Source: Megaustenia siamemsis
Lineage: Eukaryota > Mollusca > Gastropoda > Stylommatophora > Ariophantidae
Length of the DNA: 64,000 nucleotides
NCBI GenBank assembly: GCA_032433765.1
Contig: JAVIAB010000025.1
Span: 38,020,256-38,084,255, forward strand
Direction: 5' to 3'
Shown here: in pieces, positions 13,591 to 50,235 of the stretch
How the letters are laid out: each line of letters opens with the position of its first letter
Position numbering within the stretch: position 1 is the stretch's first letter
Translations under genes and position numbers: made by a program
The notes under the pieces: generated by a model
Told to the model about the DNA's origin: nothing
Databases searched by the model: none
Seen by the model: the letters and a program-made list of their open reading frames with translations, nothing else

Positions 13591-13934
13591 CCGTTTAGTC
13601 AGTGACATCCACTTATCAAGTAAAGCTTCTAACATACCATTTTTCTGTATTTTTAATTTTTTCCTTGTAAAAATGGGCGACTTATATCCACAACGAGACA
13701 ACAGACCCGAGATCTACCAGGAACGACCAGATGACCCGAGTTGTCTGGAAATTCTTTCATATTCGCGCTGTTGTCTGGAGAAAGATGGAAGAGCCGTCAG
13801 GAAGAATTATCTTTGTCATCAAACACCGTTTCTACCCATACCCAGTCCATAACTTTCTATCCCTACAGTTATTTATTATCTCGGTTCTTGGCTTCCTATC
13901 AAACAATTCTCTTCTACCGTCTCTTGTATTATTC
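13591..13934 (+). other. Unique stretch with a short open frame, unassigned
   Basis: An ATG at about 13672 after a T-rich tract opens a frame of about 59 codons (MGDLYPQRDNRPEIYQERPD...). I do not recognise it. It could be a 5' exon of the RGK gene lying downstream, but no donor with the required phase 1 is convincing. A chance ORF is just as likely. Confidence 0.2.
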
Positions 13935-14165
13935 AACCATATTTTCTAATTCTTTATTATGTTTATCTATATCTTCTACTTCTTTATTATGTTTATCTAT
14001 ATCTTCTATTTCTTTATTATGTTTATCTATATCTTCTATTTCTTTATTATGTTTATATATATATATATCTTCTATATTCTTTATTCTGTTTATCTATATC
14101 TTCTGTCTCATTATTCTGTTTATCTATATATTCTTTTTATTTATTCTGTTCGTTATATTTTTTGT
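13935..14165. repeat. 30-bp AT-rich tandem array, about 7 copies
   Basis: Units of ttctttattatgtttatcta plus tatcttctat, degenerating to the right into ttctgtttatctatat forms. Confidence 0.8.
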
Positions 14166-15113
14166 GGTAGGCCCCTGAGTCTGGTGTTCTCACAACGCTT
14201 ATGGGGGCTCGTTGTGTTTTGATCGTTCTGCCTTGTCACTTGGCCAAAGCATTTTATCTGTTGTTTCTTTATTTATTCTATGGCGGAGTGTATTCCTAGC
14301 TTTTTTCTCAGTTCTTCATTTCTGATCTTATCTCTCAGACTGTTTCCTGTCATTCGTCTAACACATTTCATCTCTGTAGCGGTTATTTTTCTTATTGTTC
14401 TTGCATCTAGGGTCCAGGTCTGGCATTGGTAGCACAACGTTGGGATGAAGATTGTGTTGTATAGTGCTCGTTTTGTCTCTAGAGTTATTTCCTTGTTGGA
14501 CAATAGTGGTGATAGCTGTCCAATTATTTGACAAACTTTGTTGCATCTTGAGTCTATCTCTGCTGTTTGTGAATTGTTGTTTGTCACTAAACTTCCTAGG
14601 TATTTAAATTTCCCTACTTGTTTTAGTTGCCTGCCTTCTATAGTTATGTTGATGTTCTGTTTTAGTTGCCTGCCTTCTATAGTTATGTTGATGTCCTGTT
14701 TTAGTTGCCTGCCTTCTATAGTTATGTTGATGTTCTGTTTTAGTTGCCTGCCTTCTATAGTTATGTTGATGTTCTGTTTTAGTTGCCTGCCTTCTATAGT
14801 TATGTTCATGTTCTGTTTTAGTTGCCTGCCTTCTATAGTTATGTTCATGTTCTGTTGTAGTTGCCTGCCTTCTATAGTTATGTTGATGTTCTGTTTTAGT
14901 TGCCTGCCTTCTATAGTTATGTTGATGTTCTGTTTTAGTTGCCTGCCTTCTATAGTTATGTTCATGTTCTGTTTTAGTTGCCTGCCTTCTATAGTTATGT
15001 TCATGTTCTGTTTTAGTTGCCTGCCTTCTATAGTTATGTTCATGTTCTGTTTCAGAGATGTTCATGATTTCTGTTTTGTTGATGTTGATTTTCTTTGTTT
15101 CATTATATGACAT
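14166..15113 (-). mobile_element. LINE family A, 3' part of ORF2, with internal 39-bp expansion
   Basis: The minus strand encodes the C-terminal side of a non-LTR reverse transcriptase ORF: VGKFKYLGSLVTNNN, CNKVCQIIGQLSPLLSNKEI, FIPTLCYQCQTWTLDARTIR and EMKCVRRMTGNSLRDKIRNE. A 3' tail region follows, matching the copies at 27905 and 37500. The clade is not resolved. Upstream of the FKYLG motif the segment NITIEGRQLKQ is repeated 11 times. Confidence 0.85.
14628..15050. repeat. 39-bp array inside LINE ORF, 11 copies
   Basis: The unit is tgttttagttgcctgccttc plus tatagttatgttgatgttc. On the minus strand each unit is 13 in-frame residues (NITIEGRQLKQNM). Single-copy LINE sequence with the same residues exists at about 61605-61650, so the array expanded from one LINE codon block without breaking the frame. 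Confidence 0.95.
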
Positions 15114-15245
15114 AAAGCTGTCATCTTATGATATATAAGCCTCCAAAGATCTATTTGTCCATGCTCCACTACTGTTTGTTTGAATTGGCACCACATAATG
15201 TGGATGTACAATAACAAACGTACATCATTGGTCAGTTTCTAGTGT

Positions 15246-15715
15246 CATAATCATTCATTTAATCATTCATTCATTCAAGCATTCATTCATTTTCCTCTCA
15301 GGGCCGAAGACGGCACACAGGGCCGAAGTCATAGTTCTCCATGATTGACAATTTGTTGCTAGTTCTTGTAGTTCTTGATTGTTACTTAGTCCCATGGCTG
15401 AGCCTCCCCTAGTAATTGTTCTGCTGAGCGATTCTCTTGGTCTGCCCTGTTTTCTGTTACCAGATGGTTCCCACATGAATGCCTGACGGAGAAGTCTTTC
15501 TTCATTCATTCTCAGCACATGACCGATGTATTTTCTTCTTCTATAAAGCTCGACACGTATTCTTGTTTTGATTCCTCTCTTGTCTGTTCTAACGTATTCC
15601 TTCCAGCTTATGTTTGAGATCATACGTTGACATTTGCTTATGTCATAATCGTTAGAGAATACTTTTAGAGAAATCGCAGATGTTTGCATTAATGCTGTAT
15701 TAAGAAGCAACAAAA
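15246..15715 (-). mobile_element. LINE family C, 3' end with (ATGA)n-type tail
   Basis: The minus strand reads ISNISWKEYVRTDKR, RRRKYIGHVLRMNEERLLRQ, GNRKQGRPRESLSRTI and MTSALCAVFGPERKMNE, the typical GHVLRM...GRPR tail of a non-LTR ORF2. It ends at a (CATT)n run (15246-15290) that is the element's 3' microsatellite tail. It abuts, head to head, an oppositely oriented LINE at 15716. Confidence 0.85.
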
Positions 15716-16125
15716 TTGACAATCACGAAGGTACAGACTTTCATTAATGGATGCTTACGAAGAATAAAGGGATGGAAATGGCAGGACAAAGTCACTAACG
15801 TGGAATTATGGAAATGTACCAGTCAAATACCAGTGGATAAAGAGATACAGCGAAGACGATGGCGATGGATAGAACACACACTACGGAAGCCAACTGAGAG
15901 TATTACACAACAGGCCCTTTTTTGGAATCCCCAGGGGAAAAGACAAAGAGGAAGACCAAAGAATTCTTGGATAGACAGATCGAAGCAGAGATGAAGATGA
16001 TGGGGAAGACATGGAATGATCTTAAAAGAATGGCAAAAAACAGAACGACTTGGAAAGTTTTTGTTGAAGACCTATGCTCCACTGGGAGCTAAAAGGTAGA
16101 AGAAGAAGAAGAAGAAGAAGAAGCG
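15716..16125 (+). mobile_element. LINE family D, 3' end, frameshifted, (AAG)n tail
   Basis: The frame reads VQTFINGCLRRIKGWKWQDK, RRRWRWIEHTLRKP and QGKRQRGRPKNSW. It is shifted near 15975 and continues EMKMMGKTWNDLKRMAKNRT and FVEDLCSTGS to a TAA at about 16090. The stop is followed by a (GAA)n tail. This is a classical 5'-truncated LINE copy. Confidence 0.88.
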
Positions 16126-16640
16126 GTCATTGTGGGCGTCCTGTCCTGAGTCCTAAATACTTCGCCACTGGACGTTCCCCAGATGAGCAGTGAAGGAAGT
16201 ATGTTCAATCGGTTGTGCGCATGTCGAAGATTCTAACGACCATAACTGGGAAGCTGTTTGTGACTTGCACTGTCTCATCTCGTGCCAGGGACTCTCGCAG
16301 TTGCCAGAACATACAAAGAAAACGCGCCAAGTAACCGATTATCTGGCACTTCGTTAACGAGTAATTCATCACTTCACAGGAAAATAAATAATAATAATTT
16401 GTTTAGTTTTTTTTAAATACCAGTTCTGTTTTTACTTTCAAATTACTGTTTCTTCCTTTACGTTCTTTACACGGTCGGTATGTACATGACATTGTTCTTG
16501 ATTTCTTGTTCTTGTTTATGTGTTCTTGTTTTTCAAGAACTGTTCAAGATTGGACCAAACATACCATTGTAGCTAACACTCCATCAACCCTGGGGACATC
16601 GGAACCTGTTTTTGTCTCACAGATGTAGACACTTGGATGT
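16126..16640. other. Unique noncoding sequence
   Basis: No gene recognised. It has AT-rich patches and a small inverted repeat around ttcttgttttt/tcaagaac at about 16490-16550. Confidence 0.4.
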
Positions 16641-17215
16641 TCGTTCTCTTTTTCTTTCCTTATTTATTTGCCTTTCAGCGTCGACTGAGATATAGTTTGT
16701 GGTCTTTTGTTCTTCTATTGGTCTCTCCTGCTGTTATGTTTCCTAGTGTTTCTAATATTCCATCAATCCATCTTTTGTTCTTCTGTTCGCCTCTCCTGCT
16801 GGTATGTTTCCTAGTGTTTATAATATTCCATCAATCCATCTTTTGTTCTTCTGTTCGCCTCTCCTGCTGGTATGTTTCCTAGTGTTTCTAATATTCCATC
16901 AATCCATCTATTGCTCTTCTGTTCGCCTCGCCTGCTGCTATTTCCTAGTGTTTCTAATATTCCATCATTCCATCTTTTTCGTGATTCGCCCTGTTTTTTC
17001 TGGTGTTCTTACAACGTTTATTAAAAGCTACTTATATTGCATTTTTATCTATCTGTCTTATCACGTGGCCGAACCATTGTATCTGTTGTTTCTTGTATTC
17101 TATGTCATGCTTCTAATACATTTCATCTCAGTCGAGGTTATTTTTTTTATTTTTCTTGCATACAGGGTCCAGGTCTGGCATAGGCAGCACAACGTTGGGA
17201 TGAAGATTGTTTAGA
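16641..17215 (-). mobile_element. LINE family A, 3' end, with 68-bp repeats
   Basis: The minus strand carries the same sequence as 14350-14460 (CYQCQ..., EMKC region) at 17110-17215, then the 3' tail. The tail block tcctgctgttatgtttccta...ccatctttt is present four times at 16725-16985. It ends near ctttcagcgtcgactgagat at 16673-16692, the mirror of the cctcgacgctgaaag end of the copy at 28680. Confidence 0.8.
16725..16985. repeat. 68-bp LINE-tail array, 4 copies
   Basis: Reverse-complement form of the array at 28045 and the same orientation as the array at 60600. Units contain gtttctaatattccatcaat. Confidence 0.88.
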
Positions 17216-17704
17216 TAGAGTGGGGTAACCCCCTGCCCTCCCCAAACAGCACGAGTAATTTTATGAAAATATCTATCTTAGTTGCTGTGAAGATGATGAT
17301 TTTTACATAGCTTTTTTTTGTTCTTTTTTTTTGTTGTAATGTGACCTGACAGCGGCATGTAGCATTTCCATTTTTCAGCTACCAAGGGTTCTCAACTTGA
17401 GCTTGGTATCGTTCGTTTCCGTTATTACTAGACACTCGATCTAACCTACTCTGTGATCTGGGATCACTAGAAAAAAAAAAAAAAGAAAAAAAATCACACA
17501 CACAAATCGATCCAAAGTTGGCTTGTCTACCTTCTGTTTGTGAGACCAGCAGCCAAACCTTCACGCTACTCTCCTCCTAAACTTGTCTGTCTATCCATCA
17601 ACAACAATATAGAAAGCCCGCGTTCTGAACTTTTCAGTTTCAGCCGCGCAGTCTATCGGATCTATGCTTCACATGCATAGACTGATCATCGTCAACTAAA
17701 TATA
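17216..17704. other. Noncoding unique sequence
   Basis: T-rich and A-rich homopolymer tracts (17310-17335, 17469-17490). No coding or RNA gene recognised. Confidence 0.4.
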
Positions 17705-17970
17705 GATCCTGCCCGCTGAGCAGTGGTTAGTGAACTGGACTACAAAGGACAAGAGGTAGGGTTCGATCCCAACCGACGGCCTCCGGGTCACCCAGCCTTT
17801 AATGGGTACCGGATTTTTTTTCTGGGAAAGTGAAGCGGCACGAGCGTAATACCGACCACATTACCCCAAAAATCATGTGCTGAAGGTCTGTAAAAATTAT
17901 GGTCACTAACACCATATTCCCTATACGTCACTTGGCGTGACGGGGACACTTTCATTTTTTCTTTTACTTC
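17705..17970 (+). mobile_element. tRNA-derived SINE, copy 1
   Basis: The head has a degraded A box (gctgagcagtggttagtgaa) and B box (gggttcgatccc). The body has gggtaccggattttttttct, then agcggcacgagcgtaatacc, then aaaatcatgtgctgaaggtc and cacttggcgtgacggg. Three more copies are at 37537, 44605 and 49965. Confidence 0.85.
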
Positions 17971-19378
17971 TCTGAACGGGACCACAAAAAGCGTGTGACG
18001 TCATTAGCTACGTGAGCTATTGACAGATAACGTCAGTGCATGTCTGTGTTAGTCACCTCTAGTGACTCGGGCAGATGGTGCTCGTAAACCTGGGAGGGTA
18101 GACCATCTAAGGGCAGAATCCCCCTACAGAAAAGACAATCTGCTGCCTTGCAGGAAGATTGGGGACAATCAAAGGCTAAGGAAAGCAAACCTGAAAAAAT
18201 GCTGGCTGAAATCGGATGCACTGGGCCACTGGCGCAGAACACAGTGCAACGTATTAACGGGTGTTCAGTCAGAGTGGATCTGGCGGACTCTCAATGTGAC
18301 GTTCTGTCTGTGGGGGCGATCAACACACTTAACCTGACAGCTGACTTCATGTGGGAGTCTGGAATCCTACTCTGATTGAGTCCTGATCGCAGAGAGAGAG
18401 AGAGAGAGATAACGTCATATCACCACAATGCTCCCGGAAACATCCACTTTTGTCTGACCAAGCGAGTAGGGTTCGAAGAGGGGAGGCAACTCCGTACACA
18501 AATATAGTGTGCTGAAGTCGGATGTGTGGGGCCAAAAGCCACAAATAAACCACAAGACAACGCATCCACGCCCACTTAACGTCCTCTGAAGAACGTCAGA
18601 CGTTATGGTTATGGTTATGGTTATGGTTATGGTTATGGTCACGGTATCACAGCAAACGAATTAAAATCCATAATTGCTCAACCGTCCGTGCCAGTGGAAT
18701 CATCCGAATTACTAACTCATCTCCAAAACAAAGAAAGGTAGCTGTAGTCCCCATTATAGCAGTCTCAGCACACGCCAAAAGACATAAGGCGAAACTGCAC
18801 AGAAAGTGAACACAGCCAACTGTTCCCTGTCATACGATATCAGCATTCATCGTAAACCATTGGAATATCGAAACATGATCAACACGGATGATACACACAG
18901 CTCACGGTGTGCACAGAGCACTTAACTCAGTAGCTCCTGCAGCAAGCTGGACTTGGAATATGCGGAAACTGCAACAAGGAACACTTTTCAGACACAGCAA
19001 TTAAAAGTTCCTGACGCCTAACCGTCATATTGACCGGTATTCCAACGATGACGTATATTGCAATCAACACAGAACACACTATCACACACACTGTAGAGGA
19101 TTTCAGATCACATGCATGTACTCCGCTTCACCGGGGAAGTTCCCAACAGTGGAACTTTTTATCTATACACAGATCTGCATTGGAAAGATAGAGTTAACCA
19201 TCTTTCCGGCTCAAAAAACGTAACAGTGAGCGTTGACGCAAACATGACCGCGCCATCTTGAAACGTCAGACGGAAGGAACGCCTCATCCATTCAGTAGCG
19301 ACCAGACGAACACATCAATAGAAAGAAACGATGATTACTTTTCGATTACTTTGCTCTAAATTACATTATGAAAAAAAA
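17971..19378. other. Unique region, unassigned
   Basis: Short open frames exist at 18062-18337 and 18148-18375 but show no family I recognise. A (GA)n run lies at 18392-18410 and seven copies of the hexamer ggttat at about 18606-18640. The stretch around 18060-18140 is relatively GC-rich and may be an old element. Confidence 0.35.
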
Positions 19379-19379
19379 A

Positions 19380-20170
19380 TGTAATATAGAATCATCATCA
19401 TTATTATCAGGTGCCATGCCAGTTGGCGTAGGGGACTATCTCTCTCCACATCAGAGGAAGAGGTATGTTTGCACACTCGGAAAAAATGACAAATAATCAA
19501 CAACAGAAAAAAATATGGACCAAGGCAGGATCGAACCCGTACTCAGTGACACAGCGCCTTGCCACGAAAAGCCAAACGCTAGGGAACACTGCCACTCAGC
19601 TAACTAGAAGTGTTCCCTAGCGTTTGGCTTTTCGTGGCAAGGCGCTGTGCCACTGAGTACGGGTTCGATCCTGTCTTGGTCCATATTTTTTTTCTATTTT
19701 TTTTCTGTTGTTGATTATTTGTCATTTTTTCCGAGTGCTGTAAACATACCTCTTCCTCTGAACTGATTCACTGATTATCGCCTCGGAAGTTTCCCTCTAT
19801 AATAATATTCATTTATTATTATTTGTCTCCTCTCTCCACATCACTCGGTCCTTCATACATGTCTTAATTTCACACGCTGATATTTTATTATATCATTTGG
19901 ATAAGCTGTTCAATATTTTCTCTCTTGGGTTTCCTCTGCTCCTCTTTCCATTCATTCTGCCTGTTATTATAGCATTCTCAATACCTTCTTTTCACATCAC
20001 ATGCCCAATACATGTAGATTGTCTCTTCCTTATGATTTTGATATTTCTGGTTTCTTCAGCTCGTTTTAAATATTCTTCATTTGTACTTGTTATCCATGGA
20101 ATTCGTAGCATTCTTTTGATAAACCACATCTCAGCTGCCTCTAATGTTCTTTGTGTTGTCTTACTTTCAA
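19380..20170 (-). mobile_element. LINE family B, diverged 3' end, interrupted by a foldback insertion
   Basis: The minus strand at 19850-20160 reads FIKRMLRIPWITSTNEEYLK, RAEETRNIKIIRKRQSTCIG, HVMRKEGIENAI and GRMNGKRSRGNPRENIEQ, homologous to the B copies at 40798 and 48900. The 3' end (ggcgtaggggactatctctc, then an atcatcatca tail) is separated at 19380-19453. Between them is an insertion flanked by a 14-bp duplication. Confidence 0.8.
19440..19843. mobile_element. Foldback insertion of two inverted tRNA-SINE-like units, with 14-bp target duplication
   Basis: Arms 19451-19590 and 19609-19761 are inverted copies with an 18-bp spacer. Each arm contains a B-box-like gggttcgatcctg and the outer part has an A-box-like tagctgagtggcag on the minus strand. 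The direct repeat ctctctccacatca flanks the unit at 19440-19453 and 19830-19843. Confidence 0.8.
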
Positions 20171-20182
20171 ATATAGTAGTAA

Positions 20183-20220
<38 letters not shown>

Positions 20221-20462
20221 ACGTAGTAATAGCAGTAGTAGTAGTAGTAGTAGTGACGTAGTAATAGTAGTAGTAGTAGTAGTGACGTAGTAATAGTAGT
20301 AGTAGTAGTAGTGACGTAGTAATAGTAGTAGTAGTAGTAGTGACGTAGTAATAGCAGTAGTAGTAGTAGTAGTAGTAGTGACGTAGTAATAGTAGTAGTA
20401 GTAGTAGTAGTAGTAGTGACGTAGTAATAGTAGTAGTAGTAGTAGTAGTAGTGACGTAGTAA

Positions 20463-20497
<35 letters not shown>

Positions 20498-20506
20498 ACG
20501 TAGTAA

Positions 20507-20538
<32 letters not shown>

Positions 20539-21022
20539 ACGTAGTAATAGTAGTAGTAGTAGTAGTAGTAGTAGTGACGTAGTAATAATAGTAGTAGTAG
20601 TAGTAGTAGTAGTGACGTAGTAATAGCAGTAGTAGTAGTAGTGACGTAGTAATAATAGTAGTAGTAGTAGTGACGTAGTAATAATAGTAGTAGTAGTAGT
20701 AGTGACGTAGTAATAGTATTAGTAGTAGTAGTAGTAGTGACGTAGTAATAATAGTAGTAGTAGTTGTAGTAGTGACGTAGTAATAGTAGTAGTAGTAGTG
20801 ACGTAGTAATAATAGTAGTAGTAGTTGTAGTAGTGACGTAGTAATAGTATTAGTAGTAGTAGTAGTAGTAGTAGTGACGTAGTAATAGTAGTAGTAGTAG
20901 TAGTGACGTAGTAATAGCAGTAGTAGTAGTAGTAGTGACGTAGTAATAGTAGTAGTAGTAGTAGTAGTAGTAGTGACGTAGTAATAGCAGTAGTAGTAGT
21001 AGTAGTAGTGACGTAGTAATAA

Positions 21023-21057
<35 letters not shown>

Positions 21058-21095
21058 ACGTAGTAATAGCAGTAGTAGTAGTAGTGACGTAGTAA

Positions 21096-21130
<35 letters not shown>

Positions 21131-21331
21131 ACGTAGTAATAATAGTAGTAGTAGTAGTAGTAGTGACGTAGTAATAGTAGTAGTAGTAGTAGTAGTGACG
21201 TAGTAATAGTAGTAGTAGTAGTGACGTAGTAATAGTAGTAGTAGTTGTAGTAGTGACGTAGTAATAGCAGTAGTAGTAGTAGTAGTGACGTAGTAATAAT
21301 AGTAGTAGTAGTAGTAGTAGTGACGTAGTAA

Positions 21332-21363
<32 letters not shown>

Positions 21364-21650
21364 ACGTAGTAATAGCAGTAGTAGTAGTAGTAGTAGTGAC
21401 GTAGTAATAGTAGTAGTAGTAGTAGTGACGTAGTAATAGTAGTAGTAGTAGTAGTGACGTAGTAATAATAGTAGTAGTAGTAGTGACGTAGTAATAATAG
21501 TAGTAGTAGTAGTAGTGACGTAGTAATAGTATTAGTAGTAGTAGTAGTAGTGACGTAGTAATAATAGTAGTAGTAGTTGTAGTAGTGACGTAGTAATAGT
21601 AGTAGTAGTAGTAGTAGTAGTGACGTAGTAATAATAGTAGTAGTAGTTGT
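20165..21650. repeat. TAG microsatellite punctuated by TGACGTAGTAA, left block
   Basis: Runs of (tag)4-12 separated by gtgacgtagtaata. The spacing changes in three-base steps, so the array is a compound satellite with variable unit length (about 27-50 bp). It continues as 22325-23575 after a LINE insertion. Confidence 0.96.
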
Positions 21651-21653
21651 AGT

Positions 21654-22324
21654 AGAAGAGATCGATCACTTCATCTATCTTGGAAGTCACATTGATCGAG
21701 AAGGGGATACGAGCAAAGAAATTAGAATCAGACTGGCTAAAGCAGCAATGTCTTTCAGAAGCCTTGAAAAGTTGTGGAAATCAAAACTCATTAGCACAAA
21801 CACAAAACTTAGGCTATTCAAATCAAATGTACTATCAACCCTTACGTATGCGTGTGAAAGCTGGAAAACAACAAGAGATATAGAAACAAAGTTGAACGCA
21901 TTCGAAAATAAATGTCTAAGGAAAATACTTGGTATAGAATGGAACGAATTCAAAACAAACGAGGAAATTAGAGAAATCGCCAATCAACCACTAATATCTT
22001 CAGTAATAAAGAAAAGACGATGGTCATACGTTGGACATGTGATGAGAAGAGATAATAATCGAATAGCAAAGCAAGCCCTCATATGGGAAACAACAGGTAA
22101 AAGAAAAAGAGGAAGACCCAGGGAGACACTGAGAAGAACATTGATGAGAGAGGCAAGAGCAGCAGGAATCGGCTCCCTCAATGAGATAGAACTGCTTGCA
22201 CAGAACAGAGACAGATGGCGAGATTTGATAAAATATCTTTAAAAGAAAACTGCTAGAACAAAAATTCATATAGGAGAAGGTGTATCTTGGTCTAAGCCCT
22301 ATGGGCCGGTTACGGCTCGAAAGG
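21654..22324 (+). mobile_element. LINE family C-like, 5'-truncated insertion inside the TAG satellite
   Basis: An uninterrupted frame of about 196 codons ends at TAA near 22242. It reads IDHFIYLGSHIDREGDTSKE, NVLSTLTYACESWKTTRDIE, NKCLRKILGIEWNEFKTNEE, WSYVGHVMRRDNN, GKRKRGRPRETLRRTL and NRDRWRDLIKYL. It is the last part of a reverse-transcriptase ORF, intact and probably young. The flanks share tagttgtagtag (left before 21655, right from about 22327), consistent with a 12-bp target duplication within the satellite. Confidence 0.88.
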
Positions 22325-22520
22325 TCAATAGTTGTAGTAGTGACGTAGTAATAGTATTAGTAGTAGTAGTAGTAGTAGTGACGTAGTAATAGTAGTAGTA
22401 GTAGTAGTGACGTAGTAATAGCAGTAGTAGTAGTAGTAGTGACGTAGTAATAGTAGTAGTAGTAGTAGTAGTGACGTAGTAATAGCAGTAGTAGTAGTAG
22501 TAGTAGTGACGTAGTAATAA

Positions 22521-22555
<35 letters not shown>

Positions 22556-22593
22556 ACGTGGTAATAGCAGTAGTAGTAGTAGTGACGTAGTAA

Positions 22594-22631
<38 letters not shown>

Positions 22632-22823
22632 ACGTAGTAATAATAGTAGTAGTAGTAGTGACGTAGTAATAGTAGTAGTAGTAGTGACGTAGTAATAGTA
22701 GTAGTAGTAGTGACGTAGTAATAGTAGTAGTAGTTGTAGTAGTGACGTAGTAATAGCAGTAGTAGTAGTAGTAGTGACGTAGTAATAATAGTAGTAGTAG
22801 TAGTAGTAGTAGTGACGTAGTAA

Positions 22824-22858
<35 letters not shown>

Positions 22859-23192
22859 ACGTAGTAATAGCAGTAGTAGTAGTAGTAGTAGTGACGTAGT
22901 AATAGTAGTAGTAGTAGTAGTGACGTAGTAATAGTAGTAGTAGTAGTAGTAGTAGTGACGTAGTAATAGTAGTAGTAGTTGTAGTAGTGACGTAGTAATA
23001 GTATTAGTAGTAGTAGTAGTAGTAGTAGTGACGTGGTAATAGTAGTAATAGTATTAGTATTAGTAGTAGTAGTAGTAGTAGTAGTGACGTAGTAATAGCA
23101 GTAGTAGTAGTAGTAGTAGTAGTGACGTAGTAATAGTATTAGTAGTAGTAGTAGTAGTAGTAGTAGTGACGTGGTAATAGTAGTAATAGTAT

Positions 23193-23224
<32 letters not shown>

Positions 23225-23361
23225 ACGTGGTAATAGTAGTAATAGTATTAGTATTAGTAGTAGTAGTAGTAGTAGTAGTGACATTGTAATAGTAGTAATA
23301 TTATTATTAGTAGTAGTAGTGACGTGGTAATAGTAGTAATAGTATTAGTAGTAGTAGTGAC

Positions 23362-23415
<54 letters not shown>

Positions 23416-23575
23416 ACATTGTAATAGTAGTAATATTATTATTAGTAGTAGTAGTGACGTGGTAATAGTAGTAATAGTATTAGTAGTAGTAGTATTAGTA
23501 GTAGTGACGTGGTGGTGGTAGTAGTAGTAGTAGTGGTGGTGGTGGTGGTGGTGGTAGTAGTAATAGTAGTAGTAG
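22325..23575. repeat. TAG microsatellite punctuated by TGACGTAGTAA, right block
   Basis: Same pattern as the left block. From about 23020 the separator changes to gtgacgtggtaatagtagta and attagtattag forms, and it ends in a GGT-rich run near 23530-23560. Confidence 0.95.
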
Positions 23576-23584
23576 CCTCCGTCA

Positions 23585-23985
23585 GTCGTAGTTGACTATT
23601 GATTTTTCAGCGCCCCTAGTAATGTTTTATTTTAGTGTCTTTCTCGGTGTATTCTCTTTTTCTATGAAACTGACTGCTTCATGTTTCAGTTGGAGCTTTA
23701 GAGTGTGTCTCCAAAAATTGCGGTCTGTAGCTATGTCTTCCCAGGCTGCAGGGTTTTATGTTCAGAGTCTTCACGTTTACACACGTCTACAAATCGAAGT
23801 TTTGGGCTCCCCCTATTCCTTTTGCCATCTGCTAGTTGCCCATAGAGTATATATTTTGGTATGCGGCCATCATTTATACGACCTACGTGGCTAAACCAGG
23901 GTAACCTTCATTGTTTGAGCAGCGTGTAGATGTTCGGCAGGCCTGTGCGAGTCATGACCTCCAAGTTTGTCACTTTATCCTTCCA
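23585..23985 (-). mobile_element. LINE family E, degenerate 3' end
   Basis: Minus-strand fragments read GHV-like, MMAAYQNIYSMGN, then GGAQNFDL and CVNVKTLNIKPCSLGRHSYR. They resemble the LxWLGHVxRMxDxRIPKxxLYGxL...GRPxLRxKDVCK tail common in invertebrate non-LTR elements, with several frame breaks. It lies just upstream of the first visible RGK exon. Confidence 0.6.
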
Positions 23986-24084
23986 AGTTATGAAAAATAA
24001 ATAAAAATAAAAAAAAATATAATTTACACACAAAAAGCAGCCATTTCATTTGTATTCCTTTTTGTTTGATCTTGGTTTGCCTAG

Positions 24085-49840
<25,756 letters not shown>

Positions 49841-49847
49841 TTGATGT

Positions 49848-49853
49848 ATTAAA
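49848..49853 (+). terminator. Poly(A) signal ATTAAA of the RGK gene
   Basis: ATTAAA lies eight bases after the stop codon of the RGK gene. It is the first cleavage-signal-like hexamer downstream of the coding sequence. Confidence 0.5.
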
Positions 49854-49964
49854 GTTGTATCGAAATTCTCGAGTTGAAAGTTGTATTTTTTATGGGGAAA
49901 TTCAGTAATTTGTTGCCTCTACAATCGGTCTTTCTCGGATTTCAGTAATTTCTTGATTTCACAT

Positions 49965-50235
49965 GGAGCCGCGATAGCTCATTGGTTAGTGAACTGGGCT
50001 ACAAAGGACAAGAGGTAGAGTTCGATCCCAATCGACGGCTTCCGGTTCACCCAGTCTTTAATGGGTACCTGATTTTTTTTTTTTTTATCTGGGAAAGTAA
50101 AGCGGCATCGTCGTAATACCGACCACATTACTCCAAAAAATCATGTGCTGAAGGTCTGTAAAATTTATGGTCACTAACACCACATTCCCTATACGCCACT
50201 TGGCGTGACGGGGGCTCTTTACTTTACATTTTTGA
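49965..50235 (+). mobile_element. tRNA-derived SINE, copy 4
   Basis: The head is ggagccgcgatagctcattg with a near-consensus B box (gagttcgatccc). The body is as in the other copies, with a longer T run (15 T). It sits 110 bases past the RGK poly(A) signal. Confidence 0.88.

Noticed and set aside
13672..13852. 5' coding exon of the RGK gene
   Set aside because: No donor in the required phase 1 and no similarity to RGK N-termini; kept only as an unassigned open frame.
18600..18645. Telomere-like hexamer run (ggttat)n
   Set aside because: Only seven copies and not the TTAGGG type expected for molluscs; a simple microsatellite.
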